Positions 1 to 13,674 of a stretch of 64,000 nt of DNA are shown piece after piece. The DNA lies in NCBI RefSeq assembly GCF_048569485.1, contig NC_134354.1, positions 453,447,807 through 453,511,806 of the forward strand. The letters are read 5' to 3'. Numbering within the stretch: position 1 is the first letter of the stretch; every line of letters begins with the position of its first letter. Source of the stretch: Anomaloglossus baeobatrachus. Taxonomy: Eukaryota > Chordata > Amphibia > Anura > Aromobatidae. The notes under the pieces are model-generated. The model made no database searches and was not told the origin of the DNA. It saw only the letters and a program-made list of their open reading frames with translations. The position numbers and the translations under genes were made by a program.

Positions 1-1181
1 GGTTGGGGGTCGGGGGGGGGCACTTTGGGGATACCGAGGGGACCGGAGGGAACCGAGAAAGAGATTTATCTCCCATCTGACATGTTTGATCATGCCAGAT
101 GGGAGATAAATCATTTTTTACCGGCGCGATCATTTACTATAACTTGATGATCGGTATACGGTGTATACCGGTCATCACGTGACTGGGGACCGGAAAAACC
201 GGCCCGAATCATGATCTCCAGGGTCTCAGCTACCCCCGGTAGCTGAAACCCCGGAGATTTTCTGACGCTGGGGGGCGCTATACACTTTTTTCTGCCCGCC
301 GTTTTAAAACGGCAGAAAGGAATAAGTACCCTTTTTTGGTGCCGTTTTAAAACGTAACGCGGTCCTAATGGGGTTAATAGAAATAAATACACAGACACAC
401 TTAGAGACTCCATGTTTATTACTCCCTCTCATCCCTCCACGATCCTGGTCTTCTTTCTCCTTCAACTCATGCAGCTCTGTTACATCAGACAGCACTGCAT
501 GGGAGGAAGACACTGCTGCTCCCCGTGCAGTCTAATCACTCAGTGAGAGTGAGCAGAGGCTGCATGCTGTAAGCGGTGACGTCACCGCTGCCACCGTTGC
601 TAAAATAATCTGACAGGCGGTTACTATAGCAACAGTGCTCCGATCACATGATTCCCGGTGCCGCATTCACCAGCTGTGGCAGCCAGAACTTGCATGTGGG
701 CTGACTCTGTAAAGAGCGTCCACATTCAGGAACGGTGAAGCCGACCATGTGCCAGAGCATCTTGCCGGTACACGGAGATGCACAAATGAGCACCGCGTAC
801 TGGAGAGATGCACTGACAGGATCTAGCATGACGTCTAGCCATGTGACCAGTCTTTAGCCAATGAGATAATAGACACGTGACTGGTCACATCGCTTTTTTG
901 ATGTCACGGAAGGTCCTATCATCAGTGGTGGTTACTGGGAGGACGCAGCGATTATCGGAAGGAAAAGCGGCAGGAGACGGAGTGCAGGATGTGTCGCGGG
1001 GACCTGTAAGTGTTATGGTAATGTTTATTAACTGTATGTGTACATGTATAATGTGTTTTTATGTGTTTGTCTGCCATTGTTTTCAATGGGGTTCGAATGG
1101 GTTCGTCGAACGTTCGACGAACTTGTCCTCCATTCGACGAACCAAACCGAACTCGAGCTCTAGGGGGGTGGCTCATCTCTA
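1..1181. mobile_element. hAT-like non-autonomous element, right-hand portion (cut by window start)
   Basis: The sequence ends at 1181 in GGCTCATCTCTA, the inverse of a TAGAGATGAGC terminus seen again at 14958 and 30424. Positions 1-330 contain a hairpin-like block (two inverted ATTTATCTCCCATCT motifs and CGGTATACGG/CCGGTATACACCG) that returns in reverse orientation at about 26716-27015. Positions 370-1181 match 29630-30424 in the same orientation. There is no transposase. The left end lies outside the window. hAT assignment is by analogy with the 8-bp-duplication copy at 40853-44569, whose termini are similar. Confidence 0.6.
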
Positions 1182-1505
1182 CTCCTGCCCCTTTGTGCCC
1201 TGCTTTATAATTACAGCAGCGCTACTACTATACCATACAGCAGAGCCAAGTCAACTGTGATCCATGATATAGAAGTCTATTATTACCAAGACGACCGCTA
1301 TTGCCTGGGCTCCAGGTGCCCTGCTTTGCGATCTCGGTCTCCCTGATCAGACCTGTATAATTAAGCCCAGTAGTAGCGGTCACAGCACAAGGAGCTCTTA
1401 TCTGCATTTTTTTTAGCATGGTTATTGCCTTGGTTTTATGCAAATCCATGCTTATAAAATTCTGCTTTCCCAGTCCTAGCAAAGCCTATGAGATTCAAGA
1501 AATCT

Positions 1506-1508
<3 letters not shown>

Positions 1509-1539
<31 letters not shown>

Positions 1540-1540
1540 A
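1509..1540. repeat. (CA)n microsatellite
   Basis: About 30 bases of uninterrupted CA dinucleotides. The surrounding 1182-1937 stretch contains no gene I can support. Confidence 0.9.
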
Positions 1541-1937
1541 CACCTGCTGTTTTTTCCTGATGGTTTTGTCAACCTCCTTGGTTTTTGCTATGCTTTTAAA
1601 AGAATGAGAATGTCAATTTTTTTCAGCGTTTTTCACTCGAGTCATGGACGGACTCACAGATACCCTGTATTGGTGGGTCTAACCAGGATAATTAAAAAGC
1701 TGGTTCTGGCCCTTTATTTATGCAGAGAATCTGGCTGGACGCCAGACCCTATATAATATGGGGACCGGAATCCACTTAAAAATGGTGGTGGAAAGGATAT
1801 GGTGATTGGGGCAGGCATGTTTCTTACCAAGTCTCCGGCGTGGCTGTAGCTTCTGGCCTCTCATTCTACTTCCGGGGCCACTTCTTAGCCTCATACATAT
1901 TCACTGCTTTACCCGCCCATCGGCATCTGTAATTGCT

Positions 1938-2700
1938 TGTGTAGCACCCAGGAATATGGGGTACGCCTTGGGAATGTCAGGATGGTGGCCGTTACCCGGT
2001 TCCGTGCCCTGGGCCCTTTTTGTAATGGAGATATTTACAGGGGATTGGGTATTCGTGACGCCACTTGCGGTGTTGTGGCTATGTGTAGGGAGCCGCCGCT
2101 GCAGAATGTCTCTACTGGGGCTGATGGTATTAGCAGCTAGTATGGTAGTCCCTCCGCAAGTAGGGGTATTGCCCCAGCGGGTGTATGGTGCGGTGGGCGT
2201 CAGAAGAAGGAGTCCAGACAGGTATTCTGTGCAACTGGTTTACTCACTTTAGATGTTAACTGGTTGCCTGAGGCCGTCTGGTTTCGCTTCCAGGTCCCCT
2301 TCATCCCGTGCCAGTCTGGTTCTCTGGTACCTTCTTCTCCTGCACCTGTCTCTGGTAAGTGTGTCCCCGTAGTATAGGGGGTCCCCGTTCTGTGGTTTGT
2401 CCACTTCTTCTGTCCGTTCACGGTAGCGTGAACCCTGTGGGGTTGGAGTCTCTTGTCCTGTCCTCGGTTCTCTCTTCGCTACTGAGTCTTCAGATTTTTT
2501 ATGGTTAGCAAGGTCTTTGATGGTCCCGTCTGCTGTGCAAGTGTTAACCCCGTCGGTGCGTAGTTCCGGGAGTACGCCACGGTACTCCACCGGCAACCAC
2601 CTCTCCTGGGTACCAGGTCACCGTCATCCCGAGTCAGGACTTTGCTCAGTCACACCTTACACTTTCACTGTCAACTCTAGACTGACTACTCTCCACAACA
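1938..2700 (-). mobile_element. LTR fragment, same superfamily as the solo LTRs at 8052 and 59986
   Basis: The fragment starts TGTGTAGCACCC and carries the signature TTTACAGGGGATT followed by TTCGTGACGCCAC, also found in the LTRs at 8052-9193, 59986-61142 and 16134-20401. By comparison with the element at 16134, whose primer-binding side is on the minus strand, the orientation is minus. The expected right terminus is not present, so this is a broken, older fossil copy. Confidence 0.6.
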
Positions 2701-3640
2701 GAGAGAGGGGGGGGAGCCAGCACTGTCTGAGAATGGCATGCAAAAAAAAATATTTTGTTGGTGTAAATTCATAATTATTCCAACTGTACTATAATGCAAA
2801 TTGAGATTTTTAGCAAATGATTGATCAATAATTTGAGCCGCCCCTGCCAACGTCAAGGCAAATCTCTATAGGGGGGTCCTACCTATATTTATATTTTCAA
2901 TGTGCCATACGGCTAACTAATTAAATTAAAAGCAGAACCATATTAAAACACACATATACCTGGTACATGTCAGAACCGCTCCCATGCTGCAAAGACAGGC
3001 TAAACTGCGAATAAAGGCAGTCCACGTGTCAGCATGTGCAGCTGTATGCCGCGCACACTGGGACAATGTCAGAACTAGCCCTCACAGTGCCCACCCCACA
3101 GCCATGAATGAAGGCGGAACAGGCCTAAGCATATGGTGCTTAAATAAAAATGTCTGTGGAAAAGTGCGTGGTAGCTGTGTGTGAACAGACACCAAATTAT
3201 ATATATGTAGATAGAAACAGAAGGAATATGCAAACCAAAGTCAAGCGTTCAGGGCATGGCGGGGGTCAGCCACCAAACCAAAGTGCAACAGAGAGAGAGA
3301 GGAGGGGAGCCAGCACTGCCTGAGAATGGCATGCAAAAAAAATATTTTTTTAGTGTAAATTCACAATTATTCCAACTGTACTATAATGCAAATTGAGATT
3401 TTTAGCAAATGATTGGTCAATAATTTGAGCCATCCCGGCCAATGTCAAGGCACATCTCTAAAGGGGGGTCCTACCTATATTTATATTTTCAATGTGCCAT
3501 ACGGCTAACTAATTAAATTAAAATCAGAACCATATTAAAACACACATATACCTGATACATGTCAGAATCACTCCCAAAAAAATTTTTTTTTGCATACCAT
3601 TCTCAGGCAGTGCTGCCCCCCCCCTCTTTGACGTACTTTG
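2701..3640. repeat. Duplicated ~290-bp repeat module with an inverted tail
   Basis: A module beginning GGGAGCCAGCACTG and running to GTACATGTCAGAA occurs at about 2701-2988 and again at about 3288-3572 in direct orientation with few differences. A short reverse copy of its start lies at about 3590-3640. About 300 bases of non-repeated sequence separate the copies. No coding content was seen. Confidence 0.75.
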
Positions 3641-3714
3641 GTAAAAAACAAGACTGTCGTGTGAATGTAGCCTAAGAGTTGCCCCTCTAGGAGTGAGGAA
3701 CCCGGACTGAGTGT

Positions 3715-4000
3715 CACGCTCCAAGCCTCAGGCCCCGTGAAAGAAAAGAGAGTGGTGTCGTGTTGCCAGAACTGGAGTCCCAGCTTGACTTGACTTGCCA
3801 ATTGTGTGAAGGTTGCTCCTACTTCTACCATAATTGGTGCCCGCCCCCCCAGGTGGTTGTCCTAGTGACCGGGAAAATCCCATGCTTCGTGATGGCCACT
3901 CCCCCTATCTACCCTAGCCCAGTCCCCAGTGAGAAGGCACCTAAAGTGTATGTAAAGTGTAAATGTGGAAACACCGGTAATTAACCCCCTCCTTACTCGA
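3715..4000. repeat. Interspersed repeat, inverted partner of 62555-62830
   Basis: Landmarks AAGCCTCAGGCCC, CAGGTGGTTGTCCTAGTGAC and TTACTCGAG are found in reverse order and orientation at 62555-62830. The family was not identified; it has no open frame of note. It ends next to the Penelope-like fragment. Confidence 0.6.
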
Positions 4001-4029
4001 GATGAATACTGCAGCTTAATTGAGCTGCA

Positions 4030-5190
4030 GTACCCCATGGCGACTGAAGCCTCAAAGGTGCCACACTAACATCTACATGGCTATCTGTGAGGACAGGTTC
4101 ATGTACGCTTCCAGGTTTTGGCGACATGTCCGTAGCTGGTGGCACTATATAGATGATGTCTTTGTGGTGTGGGATGGTGATATTGACACCTTGTTGGAAT
4201 TTAAGGATTATCTGAATACAATCTATACGGAACTACAATTTACTTTAACTAACTCTTTGAAGGAGATACAGTTTTTCGACACTTTGGTATATAAGAATGG
4301 ACATCTGCTTTCCACTAATCTTTGTAAAAAGTAATGATAAAAATGGTATATTACATTTTAATAGAATCATCCAAAGAAAATGTTATCTTCGTTACCATGG
4401 AGTCAAATGCTACGTGTAAGGAGAATTGTGTTAGATGAAAGTGTTATCAATCAGCATCTTAAGGAAATGTGTAAAACATTTTTCCAGAGTGGTTATCCAA
4501 AACAGGATCTGGTCAGGTACAAAGAGAGGGCCTTAATACAGACACGTGAAGATTTATTAACTTGCCAGCGGAAAGAGGCTGCTTCTAGAAGAATTCGCCT
4601 GGTATCAACTTTTAACCCTTTGAGCAATAAGATTGTAGGGATAGTCAGAAAACACTGGCCGTTGTTAGCTAGAGGACATCCTGAGGTGGAGGAATTTCTT
4701 TCATCTCCTTTTATCTCATTCAGACAGGGGTGGAATTTGAGAGACCATCTTGTACATTCTGATGTTGGCCCTTTAAAAAAGACTATAAAAACTACTTTTG
4801 GACAGCCTTGAATGGGAAATTTTCCTTGTCTTAGTTGTGCGTGCTGTGGAAGTATGATCAAGAGCTCCATGTTTTCTCACCCGCGGAATGGCAAAGTCTA
4901 CCCCATTGGTGGGAAATATACGTGTACGAAGTTCCTTTGTGGTGTATGTTGTCTCCTGCCCGTGTGGGTTGCTGTATGTGGGTGAGATTACTATGTAAGT
5001 CAAGGCACGCATTAATAAACATAAGAGTACCATCAGGACGGGTATGGTTGAGCTCCCTATTCCCAAACACTTCAGGGATAGGGGTCATAATGTGAGCCAG
5101 TTGAGATTTCGTGTTATAGATGGGGTACCGCCACTTAGGAGAGGGGGAGATAGAATAGGGATTCTAAAGAAGAAAGAACTCAAATAGATT
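4030..5190 (+). pseudogene. Penelope-like element, 3' part of reverse transcriptase plus GIY-YIG endonuclease, decayed
   Basis: Three frames carry consecutive pieces of one PLE protein. Positions 4065-4334 give the RT palm with YIDDVFVVWDG (the FIDD/YIDD catalytic motif) and the following EIQFFDTLVY strand. Positions 4380-4811 give the linker and thumb region (RRIVLDESVINQHL through RHWPLL-type motifs). Positions 4940-5187 give a GIY-YIG nuclease core (VVYVVSCPCGLLYVGEIT). At least two frameshifts and in-frame stops separate the parts, and the N-terminal RT is missing. PLEs copy themselves by target-primed reverse transcription using this nuclease. This copy is dead. A less decayed relative lies at 15946-25460. 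Confidence 0.85.
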
Positions 5191-6516
5191 TTTGAGCTGG
5201 ATTGTCTCCAACCAAAGGGGATGAATGTTGAATATGACCAACATGGTTGTCTTTTTTACTACAGTTTTGGTGGTTTAATATACTCTGATTTTAATGATTT
5301 TTCTATTTTCTAGTTTTTCCACCTTTCTCTGGACTGCTTTAGATACATGTGGGAGGATAGAACGGGATGACGGCGGGTTGGTATGTATGGTACTCCCTGC
5401 TCTTTTCCCCTTCCCGCCTCCTACAATATTTCGATTTATAATATTATTGCCTTATCATGATATTCAATTTTGGTGTATCCTGTTGATATGGCTAATGACA
5501 TATGGAATTGTAGGGCTGTTGCTCCATCAGCAGTTAGGGATTGTTTTTTTGAACAATTGTTTTTTGCACTAGTTATATGGGCTTGTAACCTTGCATGGAT
5601 CAAAGCAATGTATATGGGAGTTGTGTTTTGTTATATTATATGTATAATGAATGCAATTTGGATATAAATCATTACTCACTCTGGGGTTCGTTTTTAGTGA
5701 TCAAATTGGGATTTTTTTTATGTAAAATTCGATTTGGATTTTGCACTCTGACCCTGGATGGGGTGATGTGGAAATTAGTCCGCTATAAATCTATTATGGG
5801 TTTTACCTTACTACAAGATTAATATGGGGTTTGGTGGACTTTCAGAGTGTGTTCTGATGTAGACGCTATATTATTGTTATATTTCTTGCATTATTGCACA
5901 TTATTTATCAATTTTCTTACTATTGTTATTTACTTTGCATATTGCTATGATACTACATGTTTTATCTGCAAGGACCTTGCTTTTCTCTTTCTGGCCAATG
6001 AGGCTGGAGTGTCGGAGCATGCTCAATAGCATCTGTTGGACTTTTTCTTTACCTACAAGGATCTGGATTCTGCCCCCCGATCGTCCAATGGAATCAAGCT
6101 GTTGGAGCATGAGCAGTAGTTTTTTCATGCCTGTGTTTTCATGCCTGTTCTGTCTGCAAGAACCTAGCACTTGTGTGCAATTGGACTATTGAATCATGTG
6201 CTCCTTTGTGGGCATACTATTGGTCGGTGGTTGCCATGGATGCAGAAATGCTGCTGATCGAGATTATTCATATGGAGGGGATTCTGTTTATTATCCATGT
6301 TACTACTATGTTTGAATATTTGTGATAATGTGTATCCGGCCAATGTTTATGTATTATAGTCTGATCACTGCAATTTTATGCTGATGATGTGTTTTAACTT
6401 GTATTTTGTAACAATGCTATGATTGGTTAAATACTGTGAGGGTGGAACTTTTTTTGATTGGTGCTTTGTCATGAACAGGATCTATTTATACCTGGGTTTG
6501 AGAATATTTCAAACAT

Positions 6517-6556
6517 GCTTGATAAAGCCCTAATGTAGGGTGAAACGTTGCTGTCT
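6517..6556 (+). ncRNA. Hammerhead-ribozyme-like motif (variant core)
   Basis: CTTGATAAAG is followed by a perfect 5-bp stem II (CCCTA/TAGGG, loop ATG) and then TGAAACGTTGC, which supplies the GAAA core and a very short stem III (ACGT). The 5' core differs from the consensus CUGANGA at two positions, so self-cleavage is doubtful. PLEs are known to carry small hammerheads with short stem III. Confidence 0.45.
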
Positions 6557-6786
6557 GTTATTGGAATGAAATAAAGAAGGTATTCTGAAGATTTCGATGA
6601 GAAGGAAAAAAAAAGTGATCCAGCTCAACTGGGGCAAAGTCCAGCATGCAGGGATAACACTCTGGCAGTGCAAGGGTCCAATAGAAGAAAGAAAAATCCA
6701 GCTTCCGGAGTAGTAGTAAAACTGATGCAATTTTATTAAAGGACGTAAAAATTAATGTGATGACAAAAATAGGGAGCCCATATGCG

Positions 6787-6835
6787 GCGTAAGGCTACGC
6801 GTTTCGAACGCTGCCTGCGTTCTTTGTCAAGCCTG
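6787..6835 (-). ncRNA. Hammerhead-ribozyme-like motif (variant core, strong stems)
   Basis: On the minus strand AGGC-TTGACAAAG is followed by stem II AACGC/GCGTT (loop AGGCA), then CGAAACGCGTA-GCCT. AGGC/GCCT closes stem I, and ACGCGT is a self-complementary stem III. The core resembles the motif at 6517 (TTGAYAAAG) and differs from the consensus at two positions. Confidence 0.45.
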
Positions 6836-6859
6836 AAGATTTCCTCTGAGACGCTGTCT

Positions 6860-8051
6860 ATTATTAAGGTTTCCTTCCCAATAATAGTCTAGGGCTTAGT
6901 GGCAGCTGTGAGCTGCTATTAACCCCTTATTAGCCCAATTACCACCGAACCAGGACAATCAGGAAGAGGCGGGTAAAGTTCCGGGACAATCCTGGGCGAT
7001 TGCAGTCTGCTATTTTTAGACTGGGGGGCGATAACAATAGGTCTTCCAAGCCTCAGAATACCAGCCTCCTCATGCGATTCCTCTTCTTTTGATATATGGC
7101 CAAGATAAGTGTATGACTGGGGGCTGCAGCCGTAGGCTTTATCTGTGCTGGGTACCATAATATGAAATTAGTTATTTATTTTTGTACCATGCTAGAAGCT
7201 TGTAGCATCTGTGATTGAAAGCAGTGAGACACGCTGCTACTCACTGTGGGGTCATGTCTGATTGCAACCAATCACTGACGCCGATGGCTGGGGAAAGCAG
7301 TGAATATACATGAAGACAAGAAGCGGCCCCATAAATACAAGGATCAGCCGCGGGAGCAGTTACACAGCGCTTGTTTTTGTTTGTTTTATTTGTTTTTATT
7401 TTATTGTTACTTTTTTTTTTATAACCCGAGTGCCAGATCAAGTTCAATCCAAATATGTGTCCACACACCCATTCCCATATAAGTTTATAGGGCCCAAAAT
7501 ATTGTGCTTTAAAATGGTGGTAGAAAAGCCTAGAGGGATTAGAACTGGAACATTTACACTTACAGAGTCTCCTGCGTGGCTGTAACACTATTCTGGGGCC
7601 ACTTATTAACCCTTATACAGCAGCCCCCGGTGTTTCTGATTGCAGTCAGACTGCACACACACTCTGTGTGATAGCATGGGTGACTGCTTGGAATCACACA
7701 TGATGTCTGCATCTCTATAGTGGTGTAAAGAAATTAAATAAAAAAATTGGCGTAGAGTCCCCCCATATTGTGAACCTCAGCACAGATAAAGTATACGGCT
7801 ACAGGCTGAAGTCCTCAATTGTGTGTTTATCTTGTGTATCAAAATATGAGGGACTCCAGGCATAATAACTTAAAAAAAAACATTAAAGAAAAACAGCGTG
7901 CGGCCATGCCCCATTTTGATAACCAGCCAAGATGAAGCCGACAGCTGGAAGCTCGTGCTCTGAGGCTGGGGAGATCCATAGTTATTAGCCCCCCTGCTCA
8001 ACCTAAAAATAGCAGCCAGCAGCCACCCAGAATAGTCGCAGCCATTAGATG
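6860..8051. mobile_element. hAT-like non-autonomous element, palindrome-like modules
   Basis: Modules characteristic of the element at 40853-44569 appear in reverse (about 6880-7160) and forward (about 7740-8051) orientation around a centre near 7450-7600: GGCTGCAGCC, CTATTTTTAG, the TGTGATTGAAAGCAGTGAGACACG module, and a CAGCCGGTGGG-like motif. There is no transposase. The element continues after the solo LTR at 9198. Confidence 0.5.
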
Positions 8052-9193
8052 TGTGCCGCCCCTGCAGCGGATCGAACTGCTCGGATCCGGGGGTGCTGAT
8101 CACTCGTGGTTCGAGGGTCTCCGGACCCGGGGGCTCAGGGGCCACACTCAAATGTAAAAGGGGTTATTTACAGGGGATTTGGTATAGTTCATGACGCCAC
8201 CCGTGGTGTACGGTAATTGGGAGTACCGCCGCTGCCGTTTGGAGTGCCCGGGGCGATGGAGTGGGGCAGCTAGGTGACATTGCCCATCATGGGTAGGGAC
8301 ATGTGACTCTGTTTGGAGATACTGGGATGCAGTGCAGGGGTCAGTAGGGTACTCACTCTGCAATGAAGCAGACACTGACAACAGGGTAAACCAAGTCTTT
8401 GAACGCCGTTGCCTCTCGAGGGGAGCTCGTCCGGGTCCCGTCCCCTAGAGTCTTGCTGGTAGTCCGTAACCTGCCTCCTGGCACTAAGTTTTAGATTGTC
8501 TGTTGTGGCCCGGTAAGCTTGGAGCTATCCAGGCCCCGCTCTCCACTGTGGCTAAGTGAAGGAGTCTGCTCTCAGGAGCTCACACTTGGGATTTCAGTGG
8601 GCTGCTTGCAAGGAAAGCCCTATCTCCCTCATTGCGCTAGTACCCCCGATCTCTGAGCTGGTGGGAACAATCCATAAAGGCCCTGTCCTCCGCAGGTTAA
8701 TTGCCGGGTTGCCTGAAGCTTCTCCCCGACCTAGGGTCCATATAACCCGTCATGCCTTCGGTCCCGGACCGGTGACAGGACCAGGCTGCTGACTATCCTC
8801 CTTGATGGGTGCCAGGCACCTAGCCTCAATCCCTTGCGACCAGGGGTCCGATTCCTCTAGGTCCATACCACTGTCTGCAAACTAGTTTTCCTCTCCCCTG
8901 GGAGCTACAACTCCCACCTTCCTCAGAGCTCCTCTCAGCTCGAGGACTACCACTGAACTGACTTGACACCTCCCACCTCCCTGTCTGACCCCCTAGGTGG
9001 ACAGCCCTATTCCTGCTTAAGCAGCCCACTTGTCTGCCTGACAGGTTTGGTGCAAAGTGTATCTAGGATTTATGAATGCTGATGGAGGCAACACTGCAGG
9101 ATAGAGACCCAGAACCATGGGGGGTTGAATACTGCACGAGGAGGGCAGTTTGTGTAGTACCCTGTGACGATCCGAATAGGCCAGGGTGTCACA
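8052..9193 (-). mobile_element. Solo LTR with 4-bp target duplication
   Basis: An LTR of 1142 bp beginning TGTGCCGCCCC and ending GGTGTCACA (TG...CA), flanked by GATG at 8048-8051 and 9194-9197. It contains the superfamily signature TTCATGACGCCACCCGTGG. The host repeat reads ATTAGATGCGA where uninterrupted (for example near 41455), so the empty site is known. It has no internal region: a fossil left by LTR-LTR recombination. Orientation is inferred from the relative at 16134. Confidence 0.85.
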
Positions 9194-9197
9194 GATG

Positions 9198-9491
9198 CGA
9201 CAATCCTGGCACTTTACCTGGCTCATCCTGATTACCCTGGTGCGGAGACAATTGGGGTAATATAAGGAGTTAATGACAGCTGCCACTAAGCGACCCTCCC
9301 TCATTACTAATAAGCAAATGAAAGGAAACAAACAATAAAAATCCATTATTTGGAGAAAGAGGGTGTTTCTTTTTTGTATTGTATTTAAATGTATTGACCC
9401 GAAACATCCAGTTCTGACATAATCCACATAAGGTTCCACAACAATTCCAGCTCTGCTGCATACTGAAGTGACTGCACGCGGATACAGAATA
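9198..9491. mobile_element. hAT-like module continuing after the solo LTR
   Basis: CCTGATTACCCTGG...CAATTGGGGTAATA...GACAGCTGCCACTAAG continues the module interrupted at 8051, in the order seen at 41455-41550. It is cut by the Tc1 insertion at 9492. Confidence 0.5.
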
Positions 9492-11070
<1,579 letters not shown>

Positions 11071-11072
11071 TA

Positions 11073-12004
11073 TGTTCGCATGCTGTGGCTTCAGGCAGTG
11101 CCATAGCTATGAGCGGTGACATTCCTCAGATTATCTGCGGTCACAGCTGGAGGTTCCCACATTACCCCACCTGTGACCGCAGGTAAAGTGATGTCACTGA
11201 ACTTAGTGACCTCACCTCAGGTGAACTGAGTTCACAATCCTGCATCTTCTGGTAGAAAACTGTGGTTTTTTGCCAAGAGATACAGATTTTGGGCTGGAAG
11301 TTCTTCAACATATTCCTGCACCAAATCTACATCTTCTGGGGAAAAAAAACACATCAAAACATGATGTGGTTTTAATGCAAATTTTTGGTGTGGGAATATG
11401 GTGTATAAATTTCAGCATCACATCTGCATCTTTCGGTAAAAACTTGGAAAAATAGTTTTGAATCTGTTTCGGTGCAGTTTTCTGCCAGGAGATCCAAATA
11501 TGGTGGGGTGGGGGGGAAGGGGTGCCGCATGGCATTTTTATTTTATTTAAATAATTAAAAAAAAAGTTGCATGGGGTCCCACTTATTTTGATACACAACC
11601 AAGATGAGCACAGCTGGGGGCTACAACCATAGCCGTATGTTTTAGCTGTGCTGGGTATCACAATACGGGGGGGAATCAAACCAATTTTTTAATTTATTTA
11701 TTTTTACATGCAGACAGCTTGTGTGATTCCAACCAGTCACACACAATGTCACACAGGGAGGGTAGTGCGGTCTGACTTCACCCAATCACAGATGCTGTGA
11801 CTGCCAGTGGGCAGAAGAAGCCGTGAATATGTATGAGGGTAATGAGCAGCTCCAGATGTACTGTTACATCCAAGCGGGAGACTTGGTAAGTATAACACTC
11901 CTGCTTTATTAATTATTTTCATTATTATAATTATCCAGATGGTTGAACCTGGATAGTTACCTATAGTTCCCTGAGAACTCAATGTTTGCAGGTCTAGAAA
12001 GGGA
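11073..12004. mobile_element. hAT-like non-autonomous sequence
   Basis: An inverted pair around CTGCGGTCACAGCTGG / CACCTGTGACCGCAGG (11140-11185) and, from about 11560, the reverse-oriented tail module (AATTAAAAAAAAAGTTGC, GCCGTATGTTTTAGCTGTGCTGG, GGTGTGATT-like motifs). No credible coding region. Element borders were not resolved. Confidence 0.4.
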
Positions 12005-12825
12005 GCCTGAAGAAGAGTGCCCAAACGCAGAGCCTAGAGCAGGGTGCCCAAACGAACAGCCTAGAGCAGGGTGCCCAAACGCAGAGCCTAGAGCAGGGTG
12101 CCCAAACGCAGAGCCTAGAGCAGGGTGCCCAAACGCAAAGCCTAGAGCAGGGTGCCCAAACGCAGAGCCTAGAGCAGGGTGCCCAAATGCAGAGCCTAGA
12201 GCAGGGTGCCCAAACGCAGAGCCTAGAGCAGGGTGCCCAAACGCAGAGCCTAGAGCAGGGTGCCCAAACGCAGAGCCTAGAGCAGGGTGCCCAAACGCAA
12301 AGCCTAGAGCAGGGTGCCCAAACGCAGAGCCTAGAGCAGGGTGCCCAAACGCAGAGCCTAGAGCAGGGTGCCCAAACGCAGAGCCTAGAGCAGGGTGGCC
12401 AAACGCTGAGCCTAGAGCAGGGTGGCCAAATGCAGAGCCTGTAGCAGGGTGGCCAAACACAGAGCCTGGAGCAGCCTGGCCAAACACAAAGCCTTGAGCA
12501 GCGTGGCCAAACACAGAGTCTGGAGCAGCATGGCCAAACAGAGCCTGGGAAAACTACTCAAAGCCGTGTTCTGGCACGGTGCTCCAAGCTCTGTGTTTGG
12601 GCAAACTGCTTCAGTCTGTGTCTGGGCATGCGGCTCCAGGCTCTGTGTCTAGGCACGTGGCTCAAGGCGCTATGTCTGGGCATGCGGCTCCAGGTGCTGT
12701 GTCTGGGCATGCGGCGTGGAGCAGCCTGGAGGGTCCAGACTGGCTCAGCATCTCCAAACACAGCCTGGAGCAGCTTGCCCCAACAGCCTGGAGCAGCGTG
12801 CCTAAACACAGCCTGGAGCTACGTT
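12005..12825. repeat. 27-bp minisatellite with a strand switch
   Basis: Near-perfect 27-bp units (CAGAGCCTAGAGCAGGGTGC plus CCAAACG) run from about 12005 to 12545 and grow more divergent to the right. From about 12560 to 12715 the same units are read in the opposite orientation (GGCTCCAGGCTCTGTGTCTG), and forward units resume to about 12825. Because 27 is divisible by 3, frames stay open on both strands (AEPRAGCPN repeats on plus, FGHPALGSA on minus); these are not genes. Confidence 0.95.
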
Positions 12826-12869
12826 TTTTTTTTTACTGTGTTCACTGATGGGGTTAACTAGTGTGACAG

Positions 12870-13552
12870 TTTTACTGCTCGGGTTATTATAGAAGCGGCA
12901 ATACCAAATATGTACACTATTTTATTACACAAATAAAAGTTTTTATTGAAATATTTATTTTTAATTTTTTTGTTTTCTCATTTTTTAAAACATATTTTTA
13001 CTTTTTTAAAAACTTTTTTAAACTTTTTCTGTTATTCCCTTTATGGGACAGATCCCAAAGTGCTCTGATTACAGCTACAATGTTCTGCAGTGCTCGATCA
13101 CTGCAGGACATTGCAGCTGTAAGCGCTGCACTGAGAGAGTCTGTGTGATCACGCAGCAGGCATGATCACACAGGCTCTCCATAGTCAGGTGACACGGAAG
13201 TTGTCATAACAACCTTGTGTCACCATGACGACAATCAAGCCCTCGCGATTACATCGCGGGTGCCCTGATCAGATGGGAGAGGAGGGAGGGTGATCCCTCT
13301 CCCAATCTCCTAAGTGTTGTGATCGGTATTGATCGCGCCAATTAGGGGGTTAAACCGACAGGAATGTTGCAAGCACTGTCCCCGGCAGTGAGGGCAGGGG
13401 CCTGGCTGTCGGGTAAGCCGAGTCACCAGCTGTGATCGCGGGTGCACAGCCCCATGTGCCCCCGCATTTGCCAGGATGTAACGGTATGTCCCTGGTCTTT
13501 AAGTAATATAAAAATAGGACGTAGCGGTACGTCCCACGATCATGAAAGGGTT
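12870..13552. mobile_element. DNA-transposon-like repeat ending in GGGTTAA
   Basis: A mixed A/T-rich then G/C-rich stretch with inverted GCAGTGCTCGATCACTGCAGG and TAACGGTATGTCC / GGACGTAGCGGTACGTCC motifs, ending GAAAGGGTTAATG. The GGGTTAA end resembles the TTAA-flanked element at 50688-51834. The left end is not clear. Confidence 0.4.
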
Positions 13553-13674
13553 AATGATCGTGCAAAACAAGTAATACTAAATAGCTACTGTACACACTGA
13601 ACTGGAGAAGAAAATAAAAAGCGGGGTGTCTCAAGGCTCTGTTCTGAGCCAAGTGTTGTTTAATATCTTTATAT

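Larger units (their letters stand above)
5191..6850 (+). mobile_element. AT-rich non-coding tail, probable PLE 3' region
   Basis: A/T-rich sequence without credible coding frames follows the PLE nuclease fragment and ends in two hammerhead-like motifs (about 6517 and 6785). The position relative to the RT/nuclease suggests the PLE 3' untranslated and terminal region. The exact right boundary is not visible. Confidence 0.5.

Noticed and set aside
11957-12514. Long open frames on both strands (171 and 185 residues of 9-residue repeats)
   Set aside because: They are forced by a 27-bp minisatellite (multiple of three) and have no start context or non-repeat domain.
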